Below, one piece after another: positions 29,336-41,660 of a stretch of 64,000 bases of DNA. This DNA is from Rhynchopus euleeides (Eukaryota; Euglenozoa; Diplonemea; Diplonemida; Diplonemidae): positions 1 to 64,000 of the forward strand of contig OY723307.1 in NCBI GenBank assembly GCA_963210315.1. The letters run 5' to 3'. Every line of letters starts with the position of its first letter. Position 1 is the first letter of the stretch. The translations under genes were made by a program, and so were the position numbers. The notes under the pieces are model-generated. The model was not told where the DNA came from. It saw nothing but the letters and a program-made list of their open reading frames with translations, and did not search any database.

Positions 29336-31453
29336 CGCTGCCGTGTGTGAGATGTCGTGCCTGCCCGGGTGTGTGTGATGCCAGTGCTTTGGATTGCTCG
29401 ATTCAACCAAACTGGTTCATGCAGGTGTGGTGGCTGCTTGTTGAGGGTGAAATGCCAGGAATGGCATTGCTGCCACCTCTGGCACCAACAACATGCCACC
29501 TGTGACAACATGACGCCAACTCGAGACAGAGACCGCTGTTCACCAAACCCAGCAGGGGGGGGCTGGCTTTCTCAGGCCACAAGGTATCGCAACTTACTGC
29601 GCTTCACCGATTTTCCTTACACCCCGATCCACGATCGTCCCGCAAACCTGCCCCCACCTCCCCCTCCCCCGCACAGCCAGTAGTCATCGCGGTAACAAGC
29701 GACAAAGAAAGCCCTGCTTCTGATTGTGATTTTGTGTCAAATCCACTGAATGCAGAGGCTCGTTTATGTGGCGAAAAGGAGAGCCCAGGGCAGAGGGTTG
29801 CAGATTTGAGACTGCAGTGTTTTCACACTCAAGGTTGTGGCCGAGAAGCCGACACTGGAAGTTGTGAAAAGCTACGCAAATGCAGTCGTTTGTCTTCTTA
29901 GATTCGAAGCAGTGCTGACTGGCCACATGCGCTATGACTACACACCGTGCCACCCCCCTCAGTGCGTTCGTATTCCAGACGGATACAGACAGAAAAGAAA
30001 ACGAAAAGAAAAACGGCGCGGGTGGGGGGGGGGGGGTGGAATGCCACTCCAACTCAGATGGCAAAGCCTCCGCCCCGCCCCGCCCAAACCTGCAACCACC
30101 CGCCCCCGCCCCGCCCCGTGGGTGACATATATTTTTTCCACGAGCCCCTCAAAGCGTATCACCACCCCCTGGCACCCCAGAGGGGAACGTCGCATTTTTC
30201 GTCGGGTCCGTCGCATTTTTCTTCGCAGACAGCGAAGCCACATGCATCCCACATTCACGTGAAGACCCTTTTGAACGATGTTCAACGATTTTTTTAGCAG
30301 CCCCCGGTGAGAGGGGGTGAAAGGGAATCTTCCTTACAACAGACATTGCAAAGACGAGGGGGGGGGGGAGGGGGAGCTGTAGGCTGGGGGAGGCAGCTCC
30401 AGCGCCACTTCAAGCGTTGTGTGCCTGTTGCCGCCTTGCTGCGCCCCCCCACGTGGTAGTGTACTCCAATGGGAGGGGTTGGGGTTGGGGAAAGTGTCTC
30501 TGCGCTTTGGTCGGCACTTTTTGCTATGGTTTATCTTTACTATGGTTTCTTTTTGCGTTGACGCTTCCACACTCACACTCCTGCTGATGATGGTGTCGTG
30601 AGTGAAGAGCACAAGGGCACGAGCAAAGCGCGAGAAACTTTCCACCCACATTGAAGTGTGCGGAAGTGGGGGTGGGGGGGGGGGAACAAAAAGAAAAGGA
30701 AGGCGCTGAGTCGGGCCTCCGCACCCCCAACTGGTTACTGTAATGCAGGGAACAGATGGTGCTTGCCGTATTTTTTTGTGCTATTCCCCGCGGGGGCGCT
30801 GAATTATTTTGTTCTGCGTCAGGGTGTGCCAACCCATGATGCATGGAAGCCCCCCTCCCCCCTCGGCCGGGAAGGCGGTCGCTACCTCCCACCCCTCACG
30901 ATACCAGGACTGGTGGGAGGGGCTTGTGTTTGGAAATACATAGGATTATCTCGTGACAGACTTTTTTTTGTTCTCCGCTTTGATGCAGCAAAACTGGTTT
31001 CTCCCAGGAGCACCCCGCCCCCTTTGCGACCGCAGATTCTGCTTCTGCTTCTTCTTGTTCCTCGTTTCGAAAAGCCGTTCAGTCGCGTGACACGGGCGGC
31101 GATTACGTGTGCATTGCGACGCTTCTCCACGGAGTGAGGGTAGAACCGCCCTCGATGCGCTGGTGCCGGACGCCACCCCTGCAGAAAGGGTGATGGTGTG
31201 CACAGTGTGTTGCACTGTGGTAACTGCAGCTCAAGAAGCAAACACAAGAATTAATTTCAAACTTGGGACACAGTGGTGCAGGGGGCGCGGGCGATGCGTC
31301 CGTCCCCAGCATGCCGTCGCACAGAGAGGCAGTGTGATCACAACCAATCTGAATTCTGCCGAGCAGGACCAGCAAGGGTCCGGACCTGCAGACCCCAGCC
31401 TCGCCTGTTCTCAGATCATCAGCGATCAGGATCATGGGGATGGCCAGCATGCA
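29336..31453. other. Gene-free segment
   Basis: No supported gene. Poly-G/C tracts occur at about 30024-30036, 30357-30371 and 30672-30684. Frames are short and overlapping on both strands. Confidence 0.5.
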
Positions 31454-31562
31454 GTGATTTTCCCCCGTGGCGAAAAAATATTTCGCAAAAAAAAAAAATC
31501 TCTGGAAAAATCGTCCGGCGAAAAAAGTTTTTTCGCCACGGGGGTTTTTGGTGGGAATTTTT
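31454..31562. repeat. Hairpin element D, solitary copy
   Basis: Starts GTGATTTTCCCCCGTGGCG and contains a perfect 17-bp inverted repeat, CCCCCGTGGCGAAAAAA against TTTTTTCGCCACGGGGG, enclosing an A-rich core. The same element forms both outer ends of the palindrome at 32145-33279. No coding capacity. Confidence 0.85.
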
Positions 31563-31800
31563 GCACATAACACACTTGTGTGGTACGGGAAATGCTACAG
31601 AGACGCGACGGACTCGGGACTGCTTACTGGCCTCTGACTCATGATCACTTCTGTTTCGTGCTCCACCTGCTCCACCTCACCTCTGCACTTCAGGCAAAAC
31701 ACATCACTGGGTTTTTCCAGACAATATCATCAGGAGGATTTGACGGACGACAAGGTAAGGCCACGCTAAACCTGGTTGTCAAATCTGAAGAAAAAAAAGG

Positions 31801-32019
31801 CACAACACCGTGTAGGGAACTCCGTAGGAGCAATTCAAGCCCGAGGGGCACAACACCGTGTAGGGAACGCCGTAGGAGCACTTCAAGCCCGAGGGGCACA
31901 ACACAGCACCAAGACTTCCCGGGAACGCCGAAGGAGCAGTTCAAGCAGCGACAGCCCGAGGGGCACTACACTGCGCCAGAAATTCCCGTGTAGGGAACGT
32001 CGAGGAGCACTTCAAGCAG
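31801..32019. repeat. Tandem ~48-bp repeat, four units
   Basis: The first two units (31801-31848, 31849-31896) are nearly identical: CACAACACCGTGTAGGGAAC, then CCGTAGGAGCAATTCAAGCC, CGAGGGG. Units three and four carry insertions but keep GGGAACGCCG.AGGAGCA.TTCAAGC. Confidence 0.85.
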
Positions 32020-32382
32020 TCGGTGAGGGACAGGTCGGGGGGCCCGGAGCGAAATGGCAGCGACACGGGACGACTTCCCGGTACACGTGGGGGATGTGGA
32101 GTGGTCGGAGGTGCCCGCCACCCTGGAGGCGGGTAGCCCAAGGGGTGATTTTCCCCCGTGGCGAAAAAATAAAATTCCGCAAAAAAAAAATCTCTGGAAA
32201 AATCGTCCGGCGAAAAAAGTTTTTTCGCCACGGGGGTTTTTGGTGGGAATTTTTCAGGGGGTCTGGGGAGAGGTCCTGGAGGAAAAAAAATCAGGCCCAG
32301 GAAAAATGGGAGGGCCTGCTCTGTGAGCCCCACCAAGCAGTCACAGATTGGCAGGACAAGACCTGCAGAGGGTGGCTGCAAA

Positions 32383-32442
32383 GAACAGATGTTCACTACC
32401 GTGGCCTCCGGCGGCTGCGGGGCTCCGCCCCCCAGACCCCCC
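32383..32442 (-). repeat. Hairpin motif C, copy 3
   Basis: Reverse-orientation copy in the left arm of the palindrome; one loop-side base differs (GCGGGGC in place of GGGGGGC), as in its mirror copy at 32979-33038. Confidence 0.9.
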
Positions 32443-32520
32443 TTGTGGAACCCAGGCCCACAAGCCGTACAGCAACCCCAGGAATGCGAAAACGCCCATA
32501 ATCTGTAGCCTCGACGGGAC

Positions 32521-32577
32521 GGATGTTCACTACCGTGGCCTCCGGCGGCTGGGGGGCTCCGCCCCCCAGACCCCCCC
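32521..32577 (-). repeat. Hairpin motif C, copy 4
   Basis: Reverse-orientation copy; the terminal palindrome is altered (GGATGTTCAC). Confidence 0.9.
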
Positions 32578-32843
32578 TGTCGCGTGTGCCTGTCTCGCAA
32601 GCCCTTGGGCGTATGCGACTGGCCATCTCCGCGTAGTCTCGGGAGCGCGAAGCGCGCCCGAGAAAAATTTTTCCGAGTGGGAAATTTTTTTTGTAGCCTC
32701 ATGCACAGTAATTTTCCTCTCCGCTGAAAATCTCAAAAATGCCGGCGAAAAAAAATTTTCCCACCCGGAAAAATTTTTCCGAGACTACGCGGAGATGGCC
32801 AGTCGCATACGCCCAAGGGCTTGCGAGACAGGCACACGCGACA

Positions 32844-32903
32844 GGGGGGGTCTGGGGGGCGGAGCCCCCCAGCCGCCGGAGGCCACGGTAGTGAACATCC
32901 GTC
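32844..32903 (+). repeat. Hairpin motif C, copy 5
   Basis: Mirror of copy 4 in the right arm of the palindrome. Confidence 0.9.
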
Positions 32904-32978
32904 CCGTCGAGGCTACAGATTTTGGGCGTTTTCGCATTCCTGGGGTTGCTGTACGGCTTGTGGGCCTGGGTTCCACAA

Positions 32979-33038
32979 GGGGGGTCTGGGGGGCGGAGCC
33001 CCGCAGCCGCCGGAGGCCACGGTAGTGAACATCTGTTC
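32979..33038 (+). repeat. Hairpin motif C, copy 6
   Basis: Mirror of copy 3 in the right arm of the palindrome. Confidence 0.9.
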
Positions 33039-33467
33039 TTTGCAGCCACCCTCTGCAGGTCTTGTCCTGCCAATCTGTGACTGCTTGGTGGGGCTCACAG
33101 AGCAGGCCCTCCCATTTTTTTCCTGGGCCTGATTTTTTTTCCTCCAGGACCTCTCCCCAGACCCCCTGAAAAATTCCCACCAAAAACCCCCGTGGCGAAA
33201 AAACTTTTTTCGCCGGACGATTTTTCCAGAGATTTTTTTTTTTGCGAAATTTTATTTTTTCGCCACGGGGGAAAATCACTGCTCATGCAATGAAGGAGGA
33301 AATGGAACACGGAGAAAGCAGGTCCGATTTGAGTTTACGGCACGCGTAGTGCCGTAATTGCAGAGCCACATCTCACCTCATCACAGGTCGAGGTGTGTGC
33401 GTTTCACCACAACCTCTCCCCCTCCCCATTCCCCCGTGTTCAGTGACATGTGTCGATAGTGTTCCAT

Positions 33468-33513
33468 TTTCGCCGGCATTTTTGAGATTTTCAGCGGAGA
33501 GGAAAATCACTGG
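33468..33513. repeat. Inverted copy of the palindrome's spacer
   Basis: GCCGGCATTTTTGAGATTTTC followed by AGCGGAGAGGAAAATCACTG is the reverse complement of about 32708-32750 in the palindrome's central spacer. It may supply the last exon and stop of the adjacent gene. Confidence 0.75.
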
Positions 33514-34686
33514 CAGCATGTCGCACAAAAAAAACGTGTGGCAGTGATCCTTTGATTCCTCGATCCACACATGCACGGCACTATTTGCCACAAACAAAGG
33601 AATGGAAACACAAGTCGTACGCAGGCATACCATCCACCAGAGTTGTACCACCGCCTAATAATACGACGGCTGTGCTTGTAGTCCAGACTCTCAAAGCGCT
33701 GATCGATCGGCATGTTCCAGTGGCAGTACCAGTAGTCGTAGTAAACGTGCTTCGCCCACTTCGACACGCTGTGACGGAAGGTGGTGGGTGGGATAGGGCA
33801 CCTTGCATAGGCACGACATACCCGTTGCACAGTGACGTGGCGGCGAACAGCGGGAAGGATGTGTAGTCGGACTTGTGGTAATCTGTGAGTGGGTGTGGGA
33901 GAGGAGATGAGCCAGTGTGGTTCCGCTTCCACAGCCCGCCACAGCAGGCATCTTGAGGGCATTGGGTCTTGCATGCATCTTCACCCCGCCTGAGGGGTGG
34001 GAGCTGCGACCAGTCTGTTTTTTGGCAACAGCTTTGGGCCGGCTGCCTCTCCGTCTATCTACTTCGCTACAACTGGTGGCGCACGGTGGGGAAAAGGTGA
34101 CATACAATAGCCAATGTTGTTGCCCATGTAGATGGCGCTCGAGCCCTCAAGGAGGCTCTTCTTCGCCTGGTCGCCCCACGCGTCCCACCCCTGCTCCTCC
34201 GAGGGGTTGTCGTGGTAGCTCGCCTGCTCCCAGGCGATTTTGTTGTACGCCGTGAGGTAGTCCTTCCATGGGTCCTCCTGAAGGTTGTGCTCCACGGTGA
34301 TCGGGATAGCACGCCGATTCTTGTCGGACAAGCTAGAGGTCGGGGTGCGGGCGAGCACATTTGGATCAGTCTTGGCATGATCTTCCTGTGTGTGACGAGA
34401 AGGCGGGTTGGAGCGGGGCATCGAGGAGGGCACATACCAGAGCGAGGCTAGACACCTCGTACCTCGTCATCGCCCAAACAGGCCACGCACCAACAGTTCC
34501 GAAAAAGAGGAGCTTTGCGTTCGACCGAATCGCACGCAGGTAGATACCACCCCTCACGATGTGGCGGCTCATTGGCATATAGAAGAGCGTCTTGTAAATC
34601 GACCGCATAGGGTTGAAGGACGGAACTGACCCCTTGGCGCGCACGCGCGAGGTCTTCGCCCCACCAGCCGCAGCGGTGGCCGACAT
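33500..34686 (-). CDS. Small multi-exon gene, unknown function (mitochondrial-like)
   Basis: Exons inferred from open frame, phase and GTATG/AG borders: 34438-34686, 34106-34385, 33822-33882, 33631-33768, then a short last exon. Introns are 34386-34437 (52 bp), 33883-34105 (223 bp) and 33769-33821 (53 bp), all GTATGT...CACAG; the phases (0, 1, 2) join consistently. A fourth GTATGCC donor is at 33630; the acceptor after a T8 tract at about 33512 would give a six-codon end inside the repeat at 33468-33513. The product has ~240 residues: a basic N-terminus (SATAAAGGAKTSRVRAKG), one membrane-like stretch (LLFFGTVGAWPVWAM), then a hydrophilic, aromatic-rich domain (DPWKDYLTAYNKIAWEQASY; SKWAKHVYYDYWYCHWNM). 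It could be a lineage-specific subunit of a mitochondrial membrane complex. The 3' end is uncertain. Confidence 0.6.
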
Positions 34687-37600
34687 GGTGTCGGCTTCCT
34701 GAGGATTGGGCGGTGTGAATCGAGAGGGGGGAGGGGGGGGTGGCATAAACACACCTTTTTGGGGTGACATACACACGGGGAGTGGCGGGTTCGTGTATGT
34801 CACCCCCCGCCAGGGCCGCCTGGGGGTGACATAGTGTTATGCACGGGGGGGGTGGTCCGCAGGGATATTCCCAAAAGTGCGGCCGTGTGCGGGCATGACT
34901 CGGCAGGTCCTGCAGAGCTGTGGTGGGGGGCAGGGGGCGGGGGGCCATGTGTGCTCCAATTCTCCAATCAGCAAGCCCTCTGGTTTGGGACGCAGCAGAT
35001 GCGGGGCCCCAACCTCCTGACAAAGGGGCGCTGCACGTCATGTCGCTCGTGGACCTGCACCTGAACTGTGCTGAGAGGTTCGATCTGTCTGTGTGGCTGG
35101 GCCTCTGTGCATTTCTTTCCACGCTGCGGGTGCAGCAGTAAGAAGAATCCAGGAAGACTTGACAAAGAAAGGAACACAAGAAAGCAGGGGGGGTGAACGC
35201 AAAAAACGGGGGGGGGGGGGGCCTGCGATGCAACACAAAGTGAAAACTGGGGGGGATGGCAAGGCCACCTTCGGGGGCCTAGTGTCGTTCTGTATCAAGC
35301 CCTCCCGAGGGGTGGGGGGTCTTTCTTGCATGAAACAAAGCAAAAGCAAAAAAGGGTGCCGCGACTTCTGCGGCTGGTGTGCAGTGCGAACGACAGCGAG
35401 ATGTCTGATCAGGCATTTGGAGCCTCCGCAAGGGTCCGCACACGCAACAACATGATGACAGCAGGCAGAAAATTGCACCTACTCCAGTGAGGAGAGGGGA
35501 GTCGACAGCGGTCGCGGAACGCATGCGGGAAAAGCAACTGCCCGCCTGTTACTGCATTACGTCGAGGAAACACATCAGCAGGCTACACACGGGAGGGGGG
35601 CCGGGGGAGCGCAAGCAGTGGCCAAACAAGGATGTTGTCATGGGATTAAGGTCACAACACCGCCCAGTGGGCAAACCGCATTCAGCCTGTGTTTTGTTTG
35701 TGCTGACGCTTCGACGCACAAACCCATGAAGAGCGGGTGTGGGTTCGTGTCAATATTGGGGCGGCTGCGGATGAGGTGACTTTTCTACTCACACGAAGTT
35801 TTTAATCGGATTCCTGATGAGTATTATCCTCAGACAGGCGGGGCTATCCCTTCTTTGATCCCTGAGCATGGTGTGTTTCTTTCGACCAATTGGAATAGTT
35901 CTCCACATGTGGTTGTAGGTCGCATGAGTCTGGTGTTCTTCGTAAAGAGGGTATGATCCCACGGCTGGCGTGGCGTTGAAGCGTTGATCTGCATAAAGTG
36001 TACCACTGATAGTCTGCGCTTGTTGTGCAATTTCATTCGCTTCGGATAACTCTGCGCTTGATTTTTTTTTGCGCTGGAGGTCTGATGTCGTGAGTCAAGA
36101 ACGCGCGAACAGCACGGGACACTTCCGCCACATCGAAGTGCCTAAAAAATGGGGGGAAAAAATAGGGGAAACGATATGCCCACGGTGGCACCCCAATGTG
36201 GCTACGCCAATAACAAAAACAAGGGGGGGGGGAGGGCGCGGGCGGGGGGGGGGGGGTGTTGTTCATTTTATTATTCTCGGCAGAGGCTCTGAAGGTTGTT
36301 TGCCACCACACCGGTTCTCAGGGAGTTGCGGCGGGGTGGGGCATGTAGGTTTTGCAACCCCTTTCTGGAATTCTTCCACCAAGCTGCTAGCAAACAAACC
36401 CCTGTGCAGCATAGCACCGGGGTTCATCGAAACACCCGCGGGGGCGGGCACACTGCTTCGTACGTCAGGCTTTCATCGCGAGTGGAGTCACGGGAACGCC
36501 ATATCGTCGTTCGCTGGTTCGACACGTGCACGCAAAGCCTTTGACGAGAGCGAAGCTGGCATCGGTCAAAACTTGACAACACCAGGAACAGAAGTGTGAG
36601 TGTGAGTGAGTGTGGATTTGAATTGATTCATGATTTTGATAAGTGGGCCTGAGGAAGCTACGCGGACCCCAGCCACTTACCGGGATTACTACGTACGTGC
36701 CTGCGTGTGTGTGCGCTGTACATCATTTCATGGATGGGGGGAAACCCCCAACCCTGCGGCACACCTCGTCTCTCAGGTCTTTTCTGTTTGTTGGGCTGTG
36801 CAGTCTCCCTAATCCTCAAGGCTGTAAGAGTCACGACGTCGGGGGGTTGATTTTTTACTTCGATGGTTGAGCGAGCCTGACATGTCTGCGAAGGGCGCTT
36901 AAGACAGTTGACAGTTGTAGTGGGACTGAGAACTTGCAAGCTAGTTCCAGAATCCTGCCATTGTTTTATGACATGTGACAATATGAGTGATCTCTACAGA
37001 CGAAGGCCAATCACCAAGCCATTCAGACACAGTCTGATGTATGCTTTGTTGTACGATGATTCACACGACGTGTGTTGAGAGAATACTACGATAGACCCCG
37101 TTTCTGGCCACACGTGGATGCATGGCTACGATGCTCAAAACGCGCCACTCATCAGTGACAGTGGTCTTTCTCGGGGGAGAAGGGCGGATTCGCGCATGTT
37201 GCCCCCCACCCCGGTCCCTACACTTTTTATGGGCCCGTTGCTGTTGTTCGTTCCCAAGAGCAGGGGAATTTATTTACTTAAGGGAGGGCGGGGGGGGGGG
37301 GGGGGTGGGGGTAAGAAAATTGAACAAAAAAAGAAGAAAGGGAAATGCCTTCAGCATCACGGCACCAACGGTGCGAATGAGAGCCCCATGCCACAAACGG
37401 GCACAGGTGAGGGAAGTCAGAGAGGGCGGCACTCTGCCGAGATTGGCAAATTATTTGCGCAGTTTCGGCGCCTTTGATGCCCGAGGTCGTGAGGTCGTGG
37501 TATTGACTACTGAGGCGAGCCGTCTTCTTCCGAAGGCACCCTCTTTGCGAGAGCCCGCCCGAGCGGCAATTGCAGCTACCCAGGCTAAGGCCGTTTAGTG

Positions 37601-40600
37601 TGAACCAGGCGCACGACTGCCAATCGGGTTTAGGTATTCCACACCCAGATAGGCTCTTCTGTGCAGACTGGATGCCAATAAATCATGTATTTTCTGTTCT
37701 GTTTTGAATTTTCTCAGAAGCTGGTGAAGTGAAGGGGGGGGTGGGGGGGGGGGGACAACAAAAAAAAACAAACAACGCCGTGTTCGGAGGCAGGTATAGG
37801 CCTCCCACCTCAGAAGCTCGTTCTGAAATTCTACAAACCTTTTTTCTTTTCATTCGGAAGACACTCCCAATCACACAGGTAGCGCAGAGGGACGGGGGGC
37901 GGCGGGGGGCAAATTCTCTTTGCTTGGAAGACGTCGTGGCCTCCCCCACACAGAAAGCTGAACAACACAACGGCACGACACCACACGTAAGTCCCGGTGT
38001 GATTCGTTCTTTCGGACAAAAACAGGCGATGGGCCAAACCCCCCGGCGACGTTATTCAGCGTTTGGACTGGAGCCAAGCGACGAAAGATCGCTGGTCAGT
38101 GTTCGTGAAGAGCGAGTCAAGTGCGAGGGTTGTGCTGGACGAGTGTGAACCAAAGTGGAGAGTCGCACCAAATTTAGGATTGATGTGATCAGCACTTCTG
38201 ATAACCATAAAAAGACAGTCACGTGTGTGGGAGGGGCGGGGCGGGGGGGGTGAAGCGAACACAGGGGCCACTGTCGTCAAAGTACAGGCGTCGACTCTGT
38301 ATGCTGTGTGCACGTTGGTGTGGGGGAAGAGGTGCTACCACTGGCCGTTGTGTTAGAGGAAACTGTTTGGCTGGCGTGGTTCTTGAGAGACTTGACTCAC
38401 TGGGTGTCGCTCAGTGAGACTGGCACTGTTTAGGAAGAAAAGAGCCCGCGAGAAAAGGGGCGGGTGGGGAGGAGGGGGGAGGGGAGAGATTTACGGCGGG
38501 GTCCCTCCTTCACACTTCTCAAAACAATTTGCAAGATCAGGGTCACTTCCGCCTTCATGTTACTCCGCTTTTCACGGGAAAATAACACGATGGGGGCGGT
38601 GAAAGAATTTAGAAGTCTTGTAATTTCAGAGTTTCTTCAAGCTTCCCCCGACTGCAGGTGTGAGTGTGTGGGGCGATTCAAGGACACCACCGTGTCTACG
38701 TGTGGCACTGCCGCAGGTCGTCTCAAAAGCTGCTCACCAAAAACAGCAGCTGCGAGTCGTGCCTTGTGACCTAACTTCTTCGAAATAACATTACACATCA
38801 CGTGCACAAGTGAATGGGCGATCCACCTGTTGCAGACGTTGTAAATACTGCTAAGCTGCACAGGACATGTCTGCTCCAGTCACGGAGCGTGCGTGCTAAT
38901 TCTGAGAAAGATGGTTCCCAGAAAATACGGCGGCATTCAAAACTACTGCTGGTGGGTTCAACTGGCGGAGTCTTAAAAACAAAAGCGCACCTCTTCGGCA
39001 CGCGGAGCGCTAAGACCCCAGCGACCCCAGTGGCATTAAAGTTTACTCCTAACTATTGAGGGGGCGCGTTCGCTGGGTCAAACTGCATCAGCCTGACACA
39101 CGCCTCAGTGGTTGTGAGGAAGCCTGTTTTTTTCTACTTTGGTACGTCGACAGCGAAGCCTCCCCCTTCACATGGCGGGGGCATATTACATGTTCCCGGG
39201 TCCGGAGGACGAACTGGCGGCACCGAGCGAACTCTGATGCGACCACACGCTGACACACACTCCTTCCCACCCCTCTCCGAGGGCAGGCGGGGGAAGAAGG
39301 TTCCACGCGCGCTTCTGAAGGTCTTTGCTGTTGGCAGGTATTTTTTTTGGCAGAACGTTCGGCATTTTCTCATGGCATGATGATGGCATGCACCCATAAA
39401 ACGCACCACAGCGAAGACACCCCTCTGGGGGAAACGGGAAGAGAGAGAGAGAGAGAGACAAAAGCGCAGCTCCGTTTTTTCGAAAAGAACGGCCGGAGCC
39501 CCACTTCGGCCGGTGGGTGGGGGGAGTCACGCGATGTCGAGCATTTGAATCATTCAGTGTCTTGTTTGGCTGCGGCTGCGAAAAATGGCCTCAGATACCG
39601 AGAGTTCTTCGAGAATTGAATTAAAATACTCCGCCCCACGCCGATGCCACAGAGAGAGAGAGAGAGAGCAAGACGCAGAGAGACGCAAATCGCCGCTGCA
39701 ACAGGAAATTAAGTATGAGCACTGCTGCAGTGCCTTTTGGGGTGGTGTTACACAGAGAAGATGAACACGCACATCAGCACAATTCTGGAGTTTCCATCCC
39801 CCTCACGCACAACACAGAGAGAGAAAAAAAATGTCAAAAAATATGCCAATATTCTGGGTAGGGTGTGTGGGGTGTGGGGGGATGCATACAAAAAAGCAGC
39901 ATGTCATGCCGGTAGGTCCCTGGTTCCTCGACAGAACCAAACATGTGACATATTCGCAGGGATTCCTTTGCATTTCCAAAGAGGGTTTTTGCAAGCCGCG
40001 TGACCCGCACGCCTTGTCGGGGCGATTGTGTGTTTGGGGGGTGTGTGTGTGATGTGACAGTGTTGTTGAGTCTGCATGCAGAGCACGGTCGCTCTCCGGG
40101 GGTGTGTTCTCCAACACTTGCAATGTGTGACAAAAATGTAGGACGGCAGAAAAAGTTCAAAAAACTTGACTCGCCCTCAATATTGAGGGCGAACCTCAGG
40201 GGGGAAGGGCGGAAGGGAACGCGGGGGTAGGTCATGGGTGGGTAGGGGGCAGGTGGGTGAGGAAGCGGGGGCGGGGGAGGGAAAAACTAGGCGGGGTGGG
40301 GGGGGGGGGGGCAGGGGCTGGGGTAATTTTCTGGGGGGTCGTGAACGTCGGGGGGGGGGCAGTGATGTGTGCCTTGATTTTTTTGGATTTTTTTGATTTT
40401 TTTGGGTGTGTTTTCAGTGATTTTTTTGACTTTTTTGACCCCCTTTGGGGTTTTTGCTTGGCTGAGAACACTCATCCACCCAAACATGTTAACAAACACC
40501 CCCACCCCTTGAGATGCCTGGGCGCAAGGCTTGCTGGTCGCACGCGGAGTACACCGACACGGAGCAAGGGAGAGGGATCATCCCTCAATCATCCCTCCTG

Positions 40601-41660
40601 TGTTTGTATGGGTACCCCCTGTTTTGTACAGTGGCAAGAATCTGACTTGCGAGGGCACTTCCTGAGCTTGCCTCATAGGGGGTAGTGCCCTGGTTTTCCT
40701 TTCCCAGGAGATGTCAGAAATATGCGGGCTTTCGCCGAACTACAGATTTTCGCTGTTAGCCCTTTGGGGTTTTTCCGAAAATCCCGAAAATCCCGCCCCA
40801 GGTCCCTCTTATGGGTCCACCGACGGACAGAGTCTATATTATCGTGTTGTGTGCAGGAGGCAGGGGTGGGATAGTGGGTGGGCAGCTCGCTCACCCCCAC
40901 ACATACACGGGGGATTGACTTTTATGGATTTTTATGGAATTTTATGGATTTTTATTGATTTTTTTGGATTTTTTTGGATTTTTTTGAACCGGGCTCAGGA
41001 ACCCCAGATTTATAACATCACTGGGGGGGGGGGGGGGGGGTCAAATGCCACCCTTTTACGTGGACAAACACGATTTTTCAAAAAAACCGGCGCAGAGGCC
41101 CCAAAGCCCCCGTAAACCCTCCAAACCCCCCCAGATCGGTCCGGAAACCCATCGAACCCCACTTTTCCACCATTCCGGGCACCTCAGGTGCCCGAATTGG
41201 GGTACCTAAATTTTGTGCCACCGTTTGGTACCGTACAGTGCCACTGTGTGGGAGGTTGGAAAAGAAAATGCCCCAACACACCACATCTGAGGGTTGCAAT
41301 GCATGTTGCTTGCCAACCACGTCATCCGGTGGGTGTCAGGCGCTATGTAGGTGGCATTAGCCAGGTCTTCGATGTGTTCTGGCTTGTATATATACCTCCG
41401 GCTAGGGGGGGGGGGGGGGGGGCTGGCGTGCAGGGTGCAGGCAGCGCGCGCAAATGCAACCTGTTTCCGGGTGCCCGCGCGCTCCCGGCGACCGTGCACC
41501 CTGGGTGCACGGGTTTGGGCTGAATCTGGGTGACGTACGAGTAGGGCTCCCACCCTGAAAATGGGCTATCTGCAGTCACTCCAGGGACCTGACATCACCT
41601 GAAAGTGACCCAAAAGTGCGGAATCTTCGACTCGCGGAATCGCGATTGACCCCTTCCATT
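34687..41660. other. Seven kilobases without a supported gene
   Basis: Both strands carry only short, uncorrelated frames. Features seen: many G runs of 10 or more (for example 35207-35222, 36244-36257, 37288-37306, 40298-40311, 41024-41040, 41405-41422), GA microsatellites (39439-39458, 39652-39669), and T-rich TTTTTTTGGA stretches at 40376-40440 and 40915-40987. It may be inter-cluster DNA or contain genes with many small exons that I cannot see. Confidence 0.5.

Larger units (their letters stand above)
32145..33279. repeat. 1.1-kb imperfect palindrome, ~500-bp arms
   Basis: The left arm 32145-32642 and right arm 32779-33279 are near-perfect reverse complements with a 136-bp spacer, itself partly self-complementary (AAAAATTTTTCC blocks). 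Each arm holds, from outside in: hairpin element D, a segment ending CCAATCTGTGACTGCTTGG-type unique sequence, two motif C copies, and a stretch ending CCGCGTAGTCTCGG. A few single-base changes and a 16-bp GC-rich insertion (after 32642) interrupt symmetry. Frames crossing it are mirror artefacts. Confidence 0.92.

Noticed and set aside
31801..32019. CRISPR-like array
   Set aside because: Units are contiguous tandem repeats without unique spacers, and the genome is eukaryotic.
32336..33279. Frames of 160-250 codons on both strands with similar translations
   Set aside because: They are mirror images created by the palindrome.
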